A stretch of DNA of 64,000 nt from assembly GCF_002368335.1 (NCBI RefSeq), contig NZ_AP018288.1, positions 5,226,454 to 5,290,453 of the forward strand, in the 5' to 3' direction. Every line of letters begins with the position of its first letter. Within the stretch, counting starts at the first letter, position 1. Shown piece after piece: positions 7,959 to 16,280 of this stretch. This DNA comes from Nostoc sp. NIES-4103. GTDB lineage: Bacteria; Cyanobacteriota; Cyanobacteriia; Cyanobacteriales; Nostocaceae. Position numbers and translations under genes: made by a program. The notes beneath the pieces were generated by a model. That model saw nothing but the letters and a program-made list of their open reading frames with translations, did no database searches and had not been told where the DNA came from.

Positions 7959-10900
7959 CTATTGACAAAGTTGTCTGTCGCCTTCTTCCACCTCTGCGTT
8001 AGTCCGCAGATAATCGCGTACCCAGTTACAGCCATATTCCAGCAAGTCAAGTTTGAGTATGCGCGGTAAATTCCAGACAATGAGAGTGTTATCTTCACCA
8101 ACAGAAGCTAAAAAACTGCCATCAGGTGCGATCGCTACATGCCAAACTGAAGCACTATGACCGAGTAAAGTAGTAATCAACTGCCCTTCTCGACTCCAGA
8201 GTTTAACAGTTGTGTCCATTCCGCAGGAAGCAAAAAGTTGACCGTCGCTACCCCAAGCAATCTTAGACACTACACCGTTATGACCGACAAAGGTTTGAGT
8301 CGATTGACTCTCAATTCCATGTTTTGAATTTTTCCACAGCTTAATCGTGCTATCACCACTACAGGAAGCAACTAACTGACCATCAGCACTAAAAGCAACA
8401 TGATTAACACCTGCATCATTTTCAGCAAGAGTTGTGAATAATCTACCGTCTCGATGCCAAACTTTAATTTGGTTTAAATTCCCACTGGAAGTGATGAACT
8501 GACCGTCAGGACTAAAGGCAACACATGAAGCCATCTCTTCTTGTTGAGTGAGAATATTGTGTAATGTGCCATCTCGATTCCAAAGTCTGACCTTACCATC
8601 GCCATAACCAGCAGCAATTAGTTTGCCATCAGGACTAAAAGCAAGGCTAAAAGCTAATCCTGTTTCTGCTGGTAGTGTTTTGAGAAGTTCAGCCTTGTCC
8701 CAGTTTCCATCCCCACACCGCCAGAGTTTAACAATACTATCGTTGCTTCCCGTTGCTAAAATTTCTCCATCAGGGCTAAAAGCAACACTAAACATGGATG
8801 CCTCGTGTTGCAAGGTTTTTAGCAATGTTCCGCGCCGCCAAAGTTTGACAGTGTAATCTAAACTAGCAGTGGCAATAGTAGAACTATCTGGACTGATGGC
8901 AACACCGAAAATTGCCGCATTATGAGCATTTACAGTAATTTTGAGGTTATGAGTGGGTTTCCACATGCGGATGATGCGATCTGAACCAGCAGAAATAAAA
9001 TAACTTCCATCTGGGCTGTAAGCAATTGTTCGCACGGTTGAACGATGCGCTTTGAGGGTACTCAGTTCTGTTCCCTCAACACTCCAAATTTTGACAGTTT
9101 TATCTCCACTGACAGTCACAAGAGTTTTTCCATCAGGACTAAAGGCAACGTTCCATACTGCTGCACTATGTCCGGTTATTGTTGTGATGAGCGTACCATC
9201 AAGATGCCACAATTTAATAGTAGTATCTTGACTGGCAGAAGCAAGAATTTGTCCGTTAGGACTGAGAACTAATCCGCTAATGCCGGCTTGATGTGCCACC
9301 CATTTTTTAAGCAGTGTACCATTCTCCTGCCAGAGGTAAATGATGTTCTCTGCCTGTGTAATTATCAGTTCACTATCAGGAACAAAAATGATTTTTGCAG
9401 CTTGATTTGGATGTTTGAATGAGCCGAGCAAAACACCATCCAAACTCCATAAATTTATCACGCCATCATCGTGTCCTGAAGCAACGATTTGACCGTCTCG
9501 GTTAAAGTTGGCAAGGCGAGATGTTGTAGAATAGTTGGCTATAATTTTAGGCGTATCTTCATCTAGTCGCCACAGTTTCACGTTGCCATCATTATGTCCT
9601 GAAACTATCATTTGACCGTCAGGACTGAATTTGACTGACCAAACTGCTACAGATTCATTTTGCAAGGTTTTAAGTAAGGTGCCGTCTCGTTGCCAAAGTT
9701 TGATCGCACCATCCATTCCTGCTGAGACAATCAATTTACTATCAGGACTGATATCAACACTCCAAATATCGGCAGTGTGTCCTGTCAAATGATTACATTC
9801 GGTTGTGTCATAAACCGCTTGTCGCAAGGCATGATCAATTTTTTGTTCTAATTCAGGTTCAAATGAACTCAATTGTTGTAATTTTTGTTTAGCTTTAATG
9901 GCTTGCAGTAATGCTTCTAAACCTTGATGGGAGGCATAGAGGGCTTCTGAAGCACTGGCGATCGCTTTAATTTCACTGAGTCTAGATTGTTGTAAGGCTG
10001 CAATATTGGCATTGAGCAAGAATTGTTGGATTCTCGCGGCTTTTTGTTCTTGCACAAGTCTGGCTTCTACTTCTTTAACACGTTCTGCCTCTAAGCGCAA
10101 TTCTACTTCTTTGCGATCTACTTCTTGAGAGACATTAAAGAATAAATAATCTAAATCACTCAAACTTTTCCCTTGCGCCCAAAGTTGAGCATCTTTAAGT
10201 GCTTGTCCACGCAATAATCGTGATTCATCTTTTTGCCCAGAAGCTACCCAAGCATCAAATGTTTGGGAGTAAGGACGCAACGCCGCTAATTGTTTTTCAA
10301 CCCATTGCAGATTAAATACTTGTTGATAGATGCGATTTTTTACCTTTAATATTCCCTCGTGTCTAACTACTAAGCCACTGAGTAACAATTCAATTTGTTC
10401 TCGACTATCATCACTTTTTATTTCAATTCCTTGCAAAATTTTTTGATAAATGCCTAAGATTCTACTAGCTCGCTGACCGTTACGTTGAATGCGATCGCGA
10501 ATTGTTCTCAGGTGTTCTGGTTCATCCTGCGATTCCCAACGCTCAATGATGCGAGTTTTGACCAAGTTCTCAATCCACAGCGATTCTGTACCCGGTGGAA
10601 GATAATCTAAGCGATCGTTCCCCATTGTCTGCTGACTGAATTGTACGACTAAATGACACAATTTCTGAGTCAGAAACGGTTGTCCAGCTGTCCAGTTTAA
10701 AATCGCCCTCACAACCGATGCAGGCTGTTTCACTGTCTTTTCTAGCCCTTGAATTAAGGGAGTCACTTCGTCCCACTCAAACCCTTTGAGTGCGATCGCT
10801 TGCCCAATATTAAACGGTGTCTTGGTTCTGTCTTGAATCAAATCCGAAGGAGTTGCTACGCCAAAAATTGCAAAGGTAATACGTTGATATTCTGGGTTAA

Positions 10901-11408
10901 TTGCCCGTTGATTGTAGCAGAAGCGAATTAGGGCAAAAAAATCATCAATGGAAAAGTTAAGCCCTAGCAAACTGTCGATTTCATCAACAAAGAGAAACAA
11001 CCGTTGTTGAGGAAACTGCACTAATAGCAATTCTTCAATAAACCACCGCAGCCGTTGCAGTAAACCGAGATCGTTGCGTTCAAGCCACCAAGTTTTCAAG
11101 TTCAAGGTTTCCAGTAGCCCCAACTGTCGCCACAAGTCACCTACGAATCCTTTGTACCATTGCAATGGAGTAATTTGTTCGCTTCCCACCACACTCAAAT
11201 CCACGGCAGCGCAATGAAAGCCTTCTTGCTGAAGGCGATGCTTGGTTTGCACCAGCAATGAGGATTTGCCCATTTGTCGGGAGTTGAGAACATAGCAAAA
11301 CTCTCCTCGTTTCAGGGCTTCATACAGTTGCGAGTCAGCTTGCCGCTGTACATAACTAGGTGCATCAATGGCTAAACTACCGCCGAGTTGATAACTATAT
11401 TGGGTCAT
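7959..11408 (-). CDS. AAA-like NTPase with 14 WD40 repeats (STAND-type signalling protein)
   Basis: The N-terminus (residues 1-400) is an AAA-like (AAA_35-type) ATPase with Walker A NSRQMGKSSL (K48) and Walker B LFLFVDEIDSLL near 150. Residues 440-530 form a helical linker (KEVELRLEAERVKEVEARL). About 14 WD40 blades follow (FSPDG, then VKLW/IKLW), enough for two seven-bladed propellers. I chose the ATG at 11408 because the family opens MTQYSYQLGGSL. The extra 29 residues of the longest frame are encoded by a MITE. The family is common in filamentous cyanobacteria as multidomain sensors or scaffolds; the specific role is unknown. It is flanked by inverted copies of one MITE, and a related NTPase gene lies upstream. 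Confidence 0.85.
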   Translation of the reverse strand: MTQYSYQLGGSLAIDAPSYVQRQADSQLYEALKRGEFCYVLNSRQMGKSSLLVQTKHRLQQEGFHCAAVDLSVVGSEQITPLQWYKGFVGDLWRQLGLLETLNLKTWWLERNDLGLLQRLRWFIEELLLVQFPQQRLFLFVDEIDSLLGLNFSIDDFFALIRFCYNQRAINPEYQRITFAIFGVATPSDLIQDRTKTPFNIGQAIALKGFEWDEVTPLIQGLEKTVKQPASVVRAILNWTAGQPFLTQKLCHLVVQFSQQTMGNDRLDYLPPGTESLWIENLVKTRIIERWESQDEPEHLRTIRDRIQRNGQRASRILGIYQKILQGIEIKSDDSREQIELLLSGLVVRHEGILKVKNRIYQQVFNLQWVEKQLAALRPYSQTFDAWVASGQKDESRLLRGQALKDAQLWAQGKSLSDLDYLFFNVSQEVDRKEVELRLEAERVKEVEARLVQEQKAARIQQFLLNANIAALQQSRLSEIKAIASASEALYASHQGLEALLQAIKAKQKLQQLSSFEPELEQKIDHALRQAVYDTTECNHLTGHTADIWSVDISPDSKLIVSAGMDGAIKLWQRDGTLLKTLQNESVAVWSVKFSPDGQMIVSGHNDGNVKLWRLDEDTPKIIANYSTTSRLANFNRDGQIVASGHDDGVINLWSLDGVLLGSFKHPNQAAKIIFVPDSELIITQAENIIYLWQENGTLLKKWVAHQAGISGLVLSPNGQILASASQDTTIKLWHLDGTLITTITGHSAAVWNVAFSPDGKTLVTVSGDKTVKIWSVEGTELSTLKAHRSTVRTIAYSPDGSYFISAGSDRIIRMWKPTHNLKITVNAHNAAIFGVAISPDSSTIATASLDYTVKLWRRGTLLKTLQHEASMFSVAFSPDGEILATGSNDSIVKLWRCGDGNWDKAELLKTLPAETGLAFSLAFSPDGKLIAAGYGDGKVRLWNRDGTLHNILTQQEEMASCVAFSPDGQFITSSGNLNQIKVWHRDGRLFTTLAENDAGVNHVAFSADGQLVASCSGDSTIKLWKNSKHGIESQSTQTFVGHNGVVSKIAWGSDGQLFASCGMDTTVKLWSREGQLITTLLGHSASVWHVAIAPDGSFLASVGEDNTLIVWNLPRILKLDLLEYGCNWVRDYLRTNAEVEEGDRQLCQ

Positions 11409-11443
11409 AAAAATTTGATTATTAAAGTCAGTTATTTTAAAGC

Positions 11444-11534
11444 AGGACTTACGCACAGGTAACGGAAAATCGAACCACAGAGGCGCAGAGGACACGGAGA
11501 AATAAGAGTTTGAGAGTTTTTTTGCGTAAGTCCT
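11444..11534. mobile_element. MITE with AGGACTTACGCA ends (copy 1)
   Basis: A 91-bp element bounded by AGGACTTACGCA (11444-11455) and TGCGTAAGTCCT (11523-11534). The centre has the core GAACCACAGAGGCGCAGAG. It lies 36 bases upstream of the WD40 gene start. A second copy, inverted, is at 22498-22589. Confidence 0.88.
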
Positions 11535-11581
11535 ATAAAGGTAAAGTAGCTGGAATTATCAAGAATAATCAAGCTCTATAA

Positions 11582-11686
11582 TATAGCAACAGCCAAGCTG
11601 GTTAGGACATCAACAGATGATAGAACCTAGACACAAAAAGACTTTTCACCCAGTCCCCAGTCCCTAGTCCCTAGTCCCCTGCTATA
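11582..11686. mobile_element. MITE with TATAGC ends (copy 2, inverted relative to 7736-7847)
   Basis: The reverse complement matches copy 1 over nearly its whole length, including the block ATCATCTGTTGATGTC and GGGTGAAAA. With copy 1 it brackets the WD40 gene as an inverted pair about 3.8 kb apart. Confidence 0.8.
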
Positions 11687-11713
11687 GCTTTTGGGCAATT
11701 TACAAAATACGTA

Positions 11714-11852
11714 ATATAGCGGTTCTCACTTCGTTGTAATACAGTCGGAACCCCAAAGAGCCAAAGCTACGCTTTTGTTCCCCTCCCCGCAAGCAGGGAG
11801 GGGTTGGGGGTGGGGTTGAAGCATACTTTGATGCAAAATAGAACCGCTATAT
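11714..11852. mobile_element. MITE with ATATAGCGGTTCT ends
   Basis: A 139-bp element whose ends, ATATAGCGGTTCT (11714-11726) and AGAACCGCTATAT (11840-11852), are perfect inverted repeats. The interior is a C/G-rich inverted segment (CCCCTCCCCGC). It lies in the same gap as two other MITEs, so this 515-base intergenic stretch is mostly element-derived. Confidence 0.85.
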
Positions 11853-11923
11853 TGCTCTATGCTGACTCCCCGACGCGCTGCTTCGTCTTTGCGTGAGATT
11901 ATCCTCAGTACAAATCTTCATCA

Positions 11924-13270
11924 TCAACGGCGGAAGTACTCTCGATATAGCTCACAGCTAACAATTGCTTGACTATCAATCAGATGCACCAAACCTAAAC
12001 TTTTTAACTTAAATGCCACCTCAATTTCTAATTGAACTGGAGCTTTTAAAACCTTTTGAAAAGCGTCACCTAATTTAGGATATTGTTGAAGGTTCCACAA
12101 CTGATATTGAAGATGTTGTTGATAGATTCCAGTATTGCTCGTAGCATCTTGCAGTAAAGTTTGTACAGGAATATTCAAGGATACACTTTTATACAAAGCT
12201 AGTCGAATTAAATATGGAAAGCCACTAGTGAGCTTCATTAACTGCTCAAGTTCATGCTTTGTGAGTTGAAGTTTGTGACGTTCGGCTAAATCCTGTACCT
12301 GTTCTGGGCTAAAAGTCGGTAGTTCGAGCGCTAATCCCACATTAAATGGAGAGCGATGGGTGGGTAAGGGAATGTAAACTTCAACTGCATGAGCGATCGC
12401 AATTCGTAACTTCTGCCAAACTGAAATTTCTTTTGTTTCCTCATACCAGGAACGCAATAAAACAAAAAAATCACTAGCGATTTCTGGGTACTCAAACAAT
12501 TGGTCTACGCCATCTAGTGCTAGAACGATAGGATTAGAGAGTTCCTTGAGGAGATAGCCCTGAAAATAAATCGTGCTATTAATCAAGGCTCCCATATCCT
12601 CGTCCCAGTAGTCATTTATTCTAGATTCCAAACCTAACTGCCCAGTGACATTTCTACAAAACCAGCGCAAGAAGCGATCGCTCGAAGCAAACACCTGTGT
12701 TCCAGCATGATGTAAGCTGAGTCGCACTTTGTGGTAATTCTGACTGCTTCCATAATCCAGAATTCGTGCGATTAGGGAAGTCTTCCCCATTTTCCGAGGT
12801 GCTTGAATGCGAATGAAAGTGTGGGGTTGGAGAATTTCCTGATAACAGATTTGTTCGATGGTCGGTCGCTCAATGTACAGACAAGAACCGATGGGAACTG
12901 ATCCTTCTGGAGATTCTAGAACATAGCGTTTCCTGGGAATGCTTGCTGTCAGCATTGCTGTTGTCTCGGTCGTCTCAGGATTATCCTCAAAAGCTAATTT
13001 TTCTAACCGTTGTTCTAGCAGCGATCGCAGATTCGTCTTATTAACTTTTTCACCGAGGGCCTGTGAAAGTAAGTTCCATAATCTAGGCGCAACTGTGAAC
13101 TTAATGTAGCTTTCAGAGTACTTATTTTCTTCAGCTAGTTTAGCGTAAGTTTTTTTGCTTTCAAGTAAAGATTCTCGCAGGATTACCTTGTGAATATAGC
13201 TAAGTAAAAACCCTGTTTCTGTAGTCACTAACTGGAGCGCAAATTCAACAAGCTCTTCAACGTTTCTCAT
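11924..13270 (-). CDS. AAA-like NTPase with an N-terminal vMAP-type HTH domain
   Basis: Residues 1-95 look like the HTH domain of vWA-MoxR-associated proteins (ELVEFALQLV, YAKLAEENKYSESYIKF, APRLWNLLSQALGEKV). An AAA_35-like ATPase at about 120-440 follows, with Walker A QAPRKMGKTSL and Walker B NPIVLALDGVDQL. The Walker A (R-x-M-G-K) matches that of the WD40 gene downstream, so the two NTPases are relatives. In cyanobacteria such proteins usually carry a C-terminal effector (WD40, pentapeptide or protease). Here the protein ends after the ATPase. A pentapeptide-repeat remnant lies directly upstream. The function in signalling is inferred. Confidence 0.78.
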   Translation of the reverse strand: MRNVEELVEFALQLVTTETGFLLSYIHKVILRESLLESKKTYAKLAEENKYSESYIKFTVAPRLWNLLSQALGEKVNKTNLRSLLEQRLEKLAFEDNPETTETTAMLTASIPRKRYVLESPEGSVPIGSCLYIERPTIEQICYQEILQPHTFIRIQAPRKMGKTSLIARILDYGSSQNYHKVRLSLHHAGTQVFASSDRFLRWFCRNVTGQLGLESRINDYWDEDMGALINSTIYFQGYLLKELSNPIVLALDGVDQLFEYPEIASDFFVLLRSWYEETKEISVWQKLRIAIAHAVEVYIPLPTHRSPFNVGLALELPTFSPEQVQDLAERHKLQLTKHELEQLMKLTSGFPYLIRLALYKSVSLNIPVQTLLQDATSNTGIYQQHLQYQLWNLQQYPKLGDAFQKVLKAPVQLEIEVAFKLKSLGLVHLIDSQAIVSCELYREYFRR

Positions 13271-13285
13271 TCAAGTAACAACTTG

Positions 13286-13530
13286 CTAGGCTGGAGTATT
13301 CAAGGCTTCATGGACTCTGAGCCATTGCTTGTGTTGGCAAGTTAATCCTTGAGCGTCTGTAAAGCAGGCTCCTTTGACACGGAAACTAGAGAAATCACAA
13401 TCCATTAGCTGAGTATCTTTAAAGTAGGCGTGTATCACATCAGTGTCAACAAAATCGATTTGACCTGTATTCTACAGGTTGCATTTTGCCACAAATCAGC
13501 CTTCGTCAAATCAACATTTTTTATTTTTGA
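13286..13530 (-). pseudogene. Remnant of a pentapeptide-repeat gene, frameshifted
   Basis: On the minus strand one frame reads NVDLTKADLWQNATC and a second, one frameshift later, reads FVDTDVIHAYFKDTQLMDC, DFSSFRVKGACFTDAQGL and a short tail ending LNTPA plus TAG at 13286-13288. The A(D/N)LxxA-like spacing is that of pentapeptide repeats (right-handed beta-helix). The frame break and the missing N-terminus make it a pseudogene. It lies just upstream of the vMAP-type NTPase on the same strand. Confidence 0.65.
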
Positions 13531-13635
13531 TAATTTTCTACACAAAATAGAAAATTGGCATAATACCGTTTCAAAAAATGTTTGCAACAGATCACCCCAC
13601 CCGCCCTATCAAGCACCCTCCCCTTAGTAACTACG

Positions 13636-13778
13636 GTGTACACACTAGTCTGAATTTGTTTAGGAATCTGGGTTTTACCCCACCCTAACCCTCCCCTTAT
13701 AAAGGGGAGGGAACTAGATCTTCCAGTTTCCCCCCTTGATAAGGGGATTAAGGGGGGTAATACGACTTGTGTGTACAC
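13636..13778. repeat. Fold-back element with GTGTACACACTAGTC ends
   Basis: GTGTACACACTAGTC (13636-13650) and GACTTGTGTGTACAC (13764-13778) are inverted repeats with one mismatch. They bound a C/G-rich interior with internal hairpins (CCCTCCCCTT / AAGGGGAGGG). It is non-coding and MITE-like, and fills part of the gap before radC. Confidence 0.75.
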
Positions 13779-13937
13779 GCGTAAGGGGAGGGTTGGGGAG
13801 GGATTTTGTTTATGTGTTGCATTCTTTTTTTAAATTGATATAAATTAAAGATTTTCTCAAAAATAGATGATTATGAGAGCAAACAAGGGTTAACTAAAGA
13901 TAGTTCCATCTTTGGTGACTATTCTTGTAGTGGTTCT

Positions 13938-14669
13938 ATGACTTATTGCCTCAGAATTGCCGATATACCTACAAATGAGCGTCCGCGTGAACGGTTGATG
14001 ACCCACGGGCCAAAAATCTTAGCCACAGCCGAGTTAATTGCCATTCTTCTAGGGACTGGTCAAGGGCCGGGGAAACTTTCAGCTGTGGGTTTAGGACAAT
14101 ATCTGTTGCAAGAGTTGAGCAAACACCAGCGTGACCCCTTGGCAGTTCTGCGAGAAGTTACTCCTGCTGAGTTAATGCAGATTCCCGGTATTGGCCCAGC
14201 GAAAGCCACAAGTATTTTAGCAGCGGTTGAATTGGGTAAACGCGCCTTTCAATCTCGTCCCTCAGACCGCACACCAATAGATAGCCCAGTGGCTGCTGCT
14301 GCTGCACTCAGTCATGATTTAATGTGGCAAACACAAGAACGTTTTGCAGTTGTGCTTTTAGATGTTAAAAATCGCTTGCTGGGGACGCAGGTAATTAGCA
14401 TTGGCACAGCCACCGAAACTTTAGCATCTCCGCGTGAAATTTTTCGAGAAGTCATTCGCCAAGGCGCAACGCGAGTCATAGTTGCCCATAATCATCCATC
14501 AGGTAATTTGGAACCTAGCCAAGAAGATATTGAACTAACACGCCAATTGTTAACAGGGGCGAAGTTTTTAGAAATTCCGCTATTGGATCATCTGATTTTA
14601 GGTAATGGCAACCACCAAAGTTTGCGTGAAGTCACAACCTTGTGGGACGAATATCCCCAAGGCGATTAA
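13938..14669 (+). CDS. radC: RadC / UPF0758 family JAMM-domain protein
   Basis: This 243-residue protein has an N-terminal helix-hairpin-helix-like part (IPGIGPAKATSILAAVELGK, about residues 76-97). The JAMM/MPN+ domain follows, with metal-binding residues in AHNHPSGNLEPSQED (H-x-H and D). Length and layout are standard for RadC. The biochemical role of the family is unsettled despite the old DNA-repair name. It is a single gene; its stop is followed by ATTGGGC and GTTGTCA repeats. Confidence 0.93.
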   Translation: MTYCLRIADIPTNERPRERLMTHGPKILATAELIAILLGTGQGPGKLSAVGLGQYLLQELSKHQRDPLAVLREVTPAELMQIPGIGPAKATSILAAVELGKRAFQSRPSDRTPIDSPVAAAAALSHDLMWQTQERFAVVLLDVKNRLLGTQVISIGTATETLASPREIFREVIRQGATRVIVAHNHPSGNLEPSQEDIELTRQLLTGAKFLEIPLLDHLILGNGNHQSLREVTTLWDEYPQGD

Positions 14670-14682
14670 GTGTTGAAAATGG

Positions 14683-14758
14683 GAATGGGGCATTGGGCAT
14701 TGGGCATTGGGGAGTCAGTTGTCAGTTGTCAGTTGTCAGTTGTCAGTTGTCAGTTGTT
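14683..14758. repeat. STRR: ATTGGGC then GTTGTCA heptamers
   Basis: Three GCATTGG units are followed by five or six TCAGTTG units directly downstream of radC. No gene is seen. Confidence 0.9.
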
Positions 14759-14842
14759 ATTCTCCCTCATCTCCCCTGCTCCCCTGCTCCCCCACTCAAG
14801 AGCTTGTCTTTCAATGCAAAATATATTATCCTAGAGCCTCAC

Positions 14843-14914
14843 GGGCGATTAGCACAGGGGTAGCGCGTTCCCTTCACACGGGAGAGGCCACTGGTTCAAA
14901 TCCAGTATCGCCCA
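14843..14914 (+). tRNA. tRNA-Val (anticodon CAC)
   Basis: The acceptor stem GGGCGAT (14843-14849) pairs with ATCGCCC (14907-14913), with discriminator A at 14914. The anticodon arm TTCCC-TTCACAC-GGGAG places CAC at positions 34-36, which reads the valine codon GUG. The T arm is ACTGG-TTCAAAT-CCAGT. CCA is not encoded. It is 72 bases long with a slightly short D loop. Confidence 0.95.
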
Positions 14915-14990
14915 TTAAAAAGTTCCACAAAAATATCTGGCATTACTGAACCCAGTAATGTATATATCTATATAAATATTTTTATACTTC

Positions 14991-15108
14991 AACTGGTCGC
15001 GTTTCGTTCCTCCCCCACCATACATAAAAGTGGATGGGGGAGGAACGCTGCTGGTGGTATTGGTAGTTTTTTAAAATTTGGTGGAGGGTAATGAGCAACC
15101 ACGATAAT
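14991..15108. repeat. Structured dispersed repeat with a 13-bp hairpin (copy 1)
   Basis: It starts AACTGGTCGCG. A perfect 13-bp stem, CGTTCCTCCCCCA (15005-15017) with TGGGGGAGGAACG (15035-15047), encloses a loop containing ATACATAAAAG. TTTTTTAAAATTTGGTG and GGTAATGAGCAACCAC follow. The same landmarks in the same order occur at 36051-36248 with a different stem sequence. The rest of the gap to 15255 is STRR (CCCAATCC) and GC-rich inverted sequence. Confidence 0.75.
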
Positions 15109-15255
15109 TTTTCAATTTTACACCCAATCCCCAATCCCTAATCCCTATTGCCCCTAATCCCCAACGCCACATGCTTCAACGTGGAGAACCCCCGCAACGC
15201 AGTGGCTCCTCCCGTTGGTCGTGGGGGTTCCGAGTTCCCCAGTCCCTTTTACATA

Positions 15256-16017
15256 TTAAATTTTTTCTGTAGCACCTAACATCTGTAAAATCTTTTCTGC
15301 ATTGTCCAAATCTCCAACAATGCGCCGAATAGGATGAGGCCAAACCTTGACTAGTGTAGGAGTTGCAGAAACTTGGTCAATTTCTGCTTGTTCTGGATTT
15401 CTTAAAACGTCGATAACTTTCATCGTGTAAGGATAGCCTAGCGATCGCTCTAACAGTTCGTGCAAATTATGCAAGATACGTTCAGTGTTAGCACTATGCC
15501 CTGCCACAAATAAGCGTAAGACATAGCATTGTGTTTTTAGTTGTACCTTGTTTGCTGCTATGACTGGTGGCTGGTACTTCGGTGCGGGTTCAGAAAGTTC
15601 TAAGTTGACGATTAAGTCGTGGTCTTCCCAAAGTTGGGGAAATGATGAACGATAAGTACTTAATACCATGCGATCGCACAACCCCTCTTGCCAAGGGCCT
15701 GTTTGCCAAACTAGCCCATTTGTATCAAAAATTGCATTCAGCAAAGCTTGATATCGTATGACTGCTGGATAAGCTTCTGCAAAAGTTCGTACTTGGTTAG
15801 TGTGTGGATCTAACCAGTGGTCAATTGTCGCCGTGTAGCAAGGCACTAAAAAGTGAGGCGGTTCTGGTAAGTTTAAGATTTCCTGCAAAGCAGCACACAA
15901 ATGCAAATGCCATCGACCTTGTTTATTAGGGTCGATGCAGTAAATTAAATCTCCTCCTGGTGTAAACAAGGCAATGCCTTTAAACAACTGAGGCCTAGAT
16001 AGTTTGTCTGTTGTCAA
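15256..16017 (-). CDS. Long KaiB-like protein with an extra N-terminal domain
   Basis: Residues about 165-250 match the KaiB thioredoxin-like fold: YVLRLFVAGHS, TMKVIDVLRNPEQAE, ATPTLVKVWPHP and RRIVGDLDNAEKIL. These correspond to the KaiB/SasA sensor signature. Residues 1-160 form a separate domain that I do not recognise (LFTPGGDLIYCIDPN, DHWLDPHTNQVRTFAEAYPA). There is no histidine kinase, unlike SasA, and the protein is more than twice the length of ordinary KaiB (about 105 residues). The start is a TTG within TTGTCA-like repeat sequence and is uncertain. It lies downstream of pilT on the same strand after a 263-base repeat-filled gap. A link to clock output or to phototaxis is an inference only. 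Confidence 0.8.
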   Translation of the reverse strand: MTTDKLSRPQLFKGIALFTPGGDLIYCIDPNKQGRWHLHLCAALQEILNLPEPPHFLVPCYTATIDHWLDPHTNQVRTFAEAYPAVIRYQALLNAIFDTNGLVWQTGPWQEGLCDRMVLSTYRSSFPQLWEDHDLIVNLELSEPAPKYQPPVIAANKVQLKTQCYVLRLFVAGHSANTERILHNLHELLERSLGYPYTMKVIDVLRNPEQAEIDQVSATPTLVKVWPHPIRRIVGDLDNAEKILQMLGATEKI

Positions 16018-16061
16018 GTCAGTTAAAGGGGTTAGGGAACTCGAAGGGAAAAAGTGCTTTC

Positions 16062-16255
16062 GGTGCAGGGGAGCAGGGGAGCAGGGGAGATGAGGGGGAT
16101 GAGGGAGATAAGGGGGATGAGGGGGATGAGGGAGATGAGAAAAATAACTCTTAACTCCTAACTCTTAACTCCTAACTCCTAACTCCTAACTCCTAACTCT
16201 TAACTCTTAACTCTTAACTCCTAACTTCTAACTCCTAACTCCTGCCTCCTGCCTT
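16062..16255. repeat. STRR block: GATGAGGG-type and AACTCCT heptamers
   Basis: GCAGGGGA and GATGAGGG units (16062-16140) are followed by about fourteen AACTCCT/AACTCTT heptamers (16146-16245). They fill the gap between pilT and the KaiB-like gene. Confidence 0.9.
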
Positions 16256-16280
16256 CTTCACTTTTTACCTTCTACTGTAC

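Noticed and set aside
7736..11686. Composite transposon carrying the WD40 NTPase gene
   Set aside because: The flanking elements are inverted MITE copies without a transposase. Independent insertion explains them equally well, so I report only the arrangement.
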